In this document: positions 60,481 to 64,000 of the stretch, piece by piece | Numbering within the stretch: the first letter of the stretch is position 1 | Layout: the number at the start of each line of letters is the position of its first letter | Origin: Phocoena phocoena | Lineage: Eukaryota; Chordata; Mammalia; Artiodactyla; Phocoenidae | DNA: 64,000 nt | NCBI RefSeq assembly: GCF_963924675.1 | Contig: NC_089232.1 | Span: 40,676,659 to 40,740,658, forward strand | Direction: 5' to 3' | Position numbers and translations under genes: made by a program | The notes under the pieces: generated by a model | Database searches by the model: none | Told to the model about the DNA's origin: nothing | The model's input: the letters and a program-made list of their open reading frames with translations, nothing else

Positions 60481-61282
60481 AAACTCTGAATTAAACAGAA
60501 CCAGAACTCACAGAACTTTCTGAAGTCCATGGAACAAACTGGGAATTAAATGGAAGCAGAATTCACAGAACCTTCCAGAGTCTACACAGCAAACTCAGAA
60601 TTAACCGGAACCAGAGCTCACAGAACCTTCCAGAGTCTACACAGCAAACTCAGAATTAACCGGAACCAGAGCTCACAGAACCTTCCAGAGTCTACACAGC
60701 AAACTCAGAACTAAACGGAACCAGAACTCACAGAATCTTCCGGACTCCACACAGCCAACTCTGAATTGAATGGAATCAGAGCTCACAGAACCTCCTGGAG
60801 TCCACAGAGCAAACTCTGAATTAAATGGAAACAACTCGCCGGGAGGCTCCGGGCTCACAGAACCTTCTGAAGTCCACACAGCCAACTCTGAATTAAATGG
60901 AATCAGAGCTCAGAACCTCCTGGAGCCACACAGCAAACTCAGAATTAACCGGAACCAGAGCTCACAGAACCTTCCAGAGTCCAAGCAGCAAACTCAGAAT
61001 TAAATGGAACCAGAACTCACAGAATCTTCCAGACCCCACACAGCCAACTCTGAATTAAATGGAATCAGAGCTCACAGAACCTCCTGGAGCCACACAGCAA
61101 ACTCAGCATTAACCGGAACCAGAACTCACAGAATCTTCCAGACCCCACACAGACAACTCTGAATTGAACGGAATCAGAGCTCACAGAACCTTCTGGAGTC
61201 CACACAGCCATCTCTGAATTAAATGGAACCAGAGCTTACCGGGAGGCTGCAGGTTCACAGAGCCTTCAGGAGTCCACCACGC
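60481..61282. repeat. Minisatellite, about 55-bp unit, roughly 14-15 copies
   Basis: The unit follows the pattern AACTC-GAATTAA-GGAACCAGAGCTCACAGAACCTTC-GAGTC-CACAGC. Copies at 60591-60645 and 60646-60700 are identical 55-mers. Others differ by substitutions and short gaps, and fall into at least two variants (CCAACTCTGAATTGAATGG type and AAACTCAGAATTAACCGG type) that recur in a mixed order. Two copies carry an extra GGGAGGCT-containing insert (60840-60856 and 61240-61255). The frames read across it on both strands (60770-61003 plus, 60673-60885 minus) come from the repeat because 55 is not a multiple of 3. I know no named family for it. Confidence 0.93.
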
Positions 61283-61490
61283 ACCCTTCCCCGGGCAGGC
61301 CTGGTGCTCGCGGTCGGTCACCGCCGCTGTGCTGGGCTGTCCTCGCCCGTCCTCGCAGCCTGGCTACTCTGACCCCTGCGGCGGCTGCGGTGGAGCTGAG
61401 GCCGCTGCGGTGGGCGCTGTTTTATGTGACTGCCTCTCCCCGAAGCGGGGGCGGGAGCCGAATCCTCCTCCTCCTCTCGGACCACCGGCC
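61283..61490. promoter_or_regulatory. Short CpG-dense block with GC box
   Basis: About 200 bases with some 20 CpG sites and high GC, unlike the rest of the window. It includes a GGGGGCGGG GC box near 61446-61455 and an inverted CCAAT (CCATTGG) at 61490-61496. Block repeats such as 'gcggcggctgcggtgg' are visible. It could be a small CpG island or promoter, or the GC-rich part of an unrecognised LTR or repeat linked with the adjacent minisatellite. No convincing first exon follows. The promoter label is an inference. Confidence 0.35.
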
Positions 61491-61560
61491 CATTGGAATC
61501 ACCTGGATCTTGTTAAAGCGCCGACACCTGGACCTTCGGCAGCTGCAGCAGTGTTAGAGA
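61483..61560 (+). repeat. Possible MER5-like DNA transposon fragment
   Basis: 'cattggaatcacctggatct' followed by 'tgttaaagcgcc' and 'cacctgga' resembles the MER5/Charlie non-autonomous hAT fragment. Short and uncertain. Confidence 0.4.
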
Positions 61561-61574
61561 ATCTGCATTGGGCA

Positions 61575-62090
61575 AAGTTTCTCAATTATCCAGGGCTACA
61601 TAACACATCACTCCAAAACGTAGATGCTAGAAACAGTAAATATCTGTGATACCACACTGTTTCTGAGGGTCAGAGAGAAGCTTCACTGCGTGGCTCCGGC
61701 TCAGTGCTTCCGCAGGCTGCAGGATGATTTGGCCAAGGCTTGCCTGGGGCCAAAGGGCCCACTCCCTGCCTAGCCAGTTAAAACAGGTGTGGCTCCTCAT
61801 CACGGGGCCTCTCCACCCCAAGGGACAGCTCGACTGTCCTTACAACATGGCAGCTGGGGCCCCACAGCAAGTGGTCCAAGAGAGCCAGGAGGAAGTCCCA
61901 GTGCCTCCAATGTCACCTGTGTCATTACACAGGGTTGCCTCATTCGGGCTGGGAGGGATGATCAGGGCCGTGACTACCAATGGGCAGGCTCACTGGGGCC
62001 AATGTGATGCTGCCGACCATACGCATTACAGTCAGGGAGGCACTAGCTTCTCCCCGAGCTCACACCCCTGATGCATGGGAGCTGGGAAGT
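61575..62090. repeat. Old mammalian interspersed repeat (family not recalled)
   Basis: 'ctacataacacatcactcca', 'cctctccaccccaagggaca', 'cttacaacatggcagctggg' and 'agtggtccaagagagccagg' occur in the order I know from a common mammalian repeat, but I cannot name it. Open frames of 64-115 codons here (for example 61724-62071) come from the GC-rich repeat and have no recognised domain. Confidence 0.5.
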
Positions 62091-62334
62091 TTTTCGAGGT
62101 TCGTCGGTGTTGGTGGCATGGGGCCTCCTTCAGGGCAATTGGCTGCTAGCCCCAGCCAGTCCTGGAAAGGCCTCGCTCATCCCCTGCCGCAGACGCCCGC
62201 TGGATGAACGTACCACGACTCACAGACCCGCCCACACATGGGGCTATTTGAACGCTGCGGTGCCCAGTGAGTGCCACTGTCTTCCCAGGGAGCTCAGGTG
62301 ACTAACTCTCCCATGGGCATCTCCTTTCCGCCAC

Positions 62335-62560
62335 ATCCCATCGGCACTTTCTATTTTTAACCCCTTTGGTGGGCGTGAAATGGATCGCATAGTTTTCATG
62401 GGAATTTCCAAGGTTACTGACAAGGCTTATAAGACATTTAGCTTTCCTTTGTGTGAAATGCCTATTTTTCTACCACCCTGTTTCTTTCTTGACCATTGGC
62501 GTTCTTTATATATTTTGGAGATTAATCCTTTGCAGTTACAAGTGTTACAAATGAAAAAAA
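62335..62560 (-). mobile_element. LINE-1 ORF2 3' fragment, antisense
   Basis: 'tttggtgggcgtgaaatgga', 'gtgtgaaatgcctatttttc' and 'gttctttatatattttggag' are antisense L1 ORF2 3' phrases. It is followed by an A run at 62554-62565. Old and broken. Confidence 0.7.
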
Positions 62561-62654
62561 AAAAATGTAATGCTGGATAAAACTACCAGATGCTGGGGGA
62601 GATGCAAATGGTTGATAAACTCTCCCCCCATAAACATTCAAGCCCTGAATATGA

Positions 62655-62782
62655 TTACTTGGCCTCACTCAATAGCCATAGTCTTGGAGCAGACTTTTCT
62701 TTAAGAAAAAATTAGTATTTACTTGGCCTCATTCCATAGCCATAGTGTTGGAGCAGACTTTTCTTTATGAAAAATTAGTATT
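62655..62782. repeat. 64-bp tandem duplication
   Basis: A unit starting TTACTTGGCCTCA at 62655 is repeated from 62719, with about six differences, up to 62782. The two copies share 'ggagcagacttttcttta' and 'aaaattagtatt'. A simple old local duplication. Confidence 0.9.
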
Positions 62783-64000
62783 GGAATGAGGCGCCACTTC
62801 TACTGTATAGTGCTAAGGACAGTCCCTTGGAGGATATTGCTTCATTGTAGAGAAGGATTTAAAAGGCCCTCTAAGTGATGAAAAGTTAAGGCAAACAGGC
62901 AATCCTTGCCAGTGCAAGTCTGCATGTAGGTGTAGGTATAGGTATGTAAAAGGGGTGTGTGTTTGTTGTTTAACATTTGCCTTTCCTCTTTACCTGCAAT
63001 GGGGAGATCCCACGTTGGGTTGTGCCAAGTTGGTCCCATGCAGGGGGTGCGAACCATGCTCCATGGGGAAGACTTCGTCCAGCACCTCAGGAGGCTGGAG
63101 CTGTGCTCTTCTCTAGTGTGGCCCACCTGGCACTGTGCTAAGCATTAGGGGGAAAAGGTTGAGCCTGTGAGTGTGATCCAAAAGAGAAGCGTCCTCAGAG
63201 CTCAGGGGGATGCCGCTGGGGTGATGGGAAGAAAAGAGCTGAATCAACAGGAGTATGGTCGCAGCCATGATCAAATTTCCTGCCATCAGAATATGTGCAG
63301 GACCATCTGTAAACTCGTGGCAGAGACCCAAGCCACAGCATTAGTGGACTGGTCACACTTCCTGGTTTTCTCTCTCTTCCTGGCTTCTTGCATCAGGACT
63401 GATCTTCTTTGAACTAAGTCCCTAGTGTTCCTGCCTAAGGAGGGTGGATGGAGGAGGCCTTGGGGAATAAGGGGACTTCCCACCACTGAGGGCAGGTAAG
63501 TGTTCAAGCAATAAACTGAATAAATAAAAGTAAGGTGATTGTGTTTGTACTCCAAGCTAGTAACGTGGATCATTCCAGATACACTATTGACATGGATTTC
63601 TACCAAGTAAGTCAATTTCCCTATGGTCTTTCTCTAAATTTCTTAAATGTATTCCCACAACACCTGCAGTTAAGCCCAATGTTTCTGGGAATATTAGAAG
63701 CAAAGCACACTGCCTGTCTCTGAGAAAAATGGACCCAGAGAGTAATAATGAGAGCTTTGAGAACAGGAAATCTGCAAAAAAAAAAAAAAAAGAAAAAAAC
63801 CACGATTCCATAGATTCAGTTATTTCCACAGAAAATCAGTAGTCAGTGGCTAAACAATTTTCAGAGTTAAACTAATGTTTTCTACCCTGAAGGATTATTC
63901 ATAATAGTTATATGATTATAAATATATAATTATAAAACATAAACATTGCTGAGAAAATTCTGACATTGGTTATATCTGTCTTTTGTTCTGGTAAAATTAT
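62783..64000. other. Unrecognised sequence to the window end
   Basis: The only simple feature is an A-rich run near 63776-63799. Open frames up to 109 codons (63286-63615, minus) carry no family I recognise. No exon structure is convincing. Confidence 0.4.

Noticed and set aside
60770..61003. Repetitive protein encoded by the minisatellite
   Set aside because: The unit length of 55 is not divisible by 3, so successive units are read in different frames. No plausible selection for a repeat protein.
61329..61649. 106-codon GC-rich frame as a first exon
   Set aside because: The low-complexity Ala/Gly/Pro translation extends into a probable MER5-like fragment and an old repeat. No conserved start or donor site can be defended.

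Overview
The window is 64 kb of nuclear DNA from a cetacean, most likely a toothed whale. The main evidence is a set of ten tRNA-derived SINEs of the cetartiodactyl/cetacean CHR type, in both orientations, most flanked by perfect or near-perfect target-site duplications. They are accompanied by cetartiodactyl-style LINE-1 3' ends and by ancient mammalian L2, MIR and L1M debris. There are no bacterial-type genes, operons, ribosome-binding sites or CRISPR arrays. I found no intact protein-coding gene and no host exon I would defend, so the window reads as intergenic DNA or the interior of a very large intron.

Layout: 1-3.27 kb is unrecognised single-copy sequence with two perfect hairpins. At 3.27-3.91 kb lies a 5'-truncated L1 with a 13-bp TSD. 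At 5.95-8.57 kb there is an antisense SINE, then a 2-kb 5'-truncated L1 (ORF2 3' part plus 3'UTR) with its own TSD and a SINE nested inside. From 8.75 to 17.6 kb the sequence is mostly unrecognised, with a CA microsatellite and L2/MIR relics. From 17.7 to 24.6 kb there is a short tRNA SINE, a sense L1 5'-end/ORF1 relic, a decayed antisense L1 carrying a young L1 insertion with an internal inversion, two more SINEs and a polypyrimidine tract. From 26.6 to 31.7 kb a long antisense L1 tract runs from 3'UTR to 5'UTR, interrupted by two SINEs. At 34.9-35.2 kb lies a 5'-truncated processed pseudogene of ribosomal protein S26. From 35.3 to 46.4 kb there is mostly unrecognised DNA with MIR relics, an antisense L1 and a long ancient repeat. 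At 46.6-52.2 kb an antisense L1 is split by a 2.5-kb sense L1, with a recoverable 13-bp TSD. From 53.6 to 59.2 kb there are three SINEs and an L1 3' end. From 60.5 to 61.5 kb an approximately 55-bp minisatellite abuts a short CpG-dense block. The last 2.5 kb holds old repeats and a 64-bp tandem duplication.

The only gene-like object is the RPS26 retrocopy. It lacks the N-terminal third, has lost both C-terminal zinc-ligand cysteines and carries one nonsense codon, although the reading frame is otherwise kept to the natural stop. The notable findings are retrotransposon archaeology (nested insertions with datable order, an inversion consistent with twin priming, a SINE tail duplication) and the minisatellite/CpG pair. 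I see no clear sign of a previously undescribed biological system.
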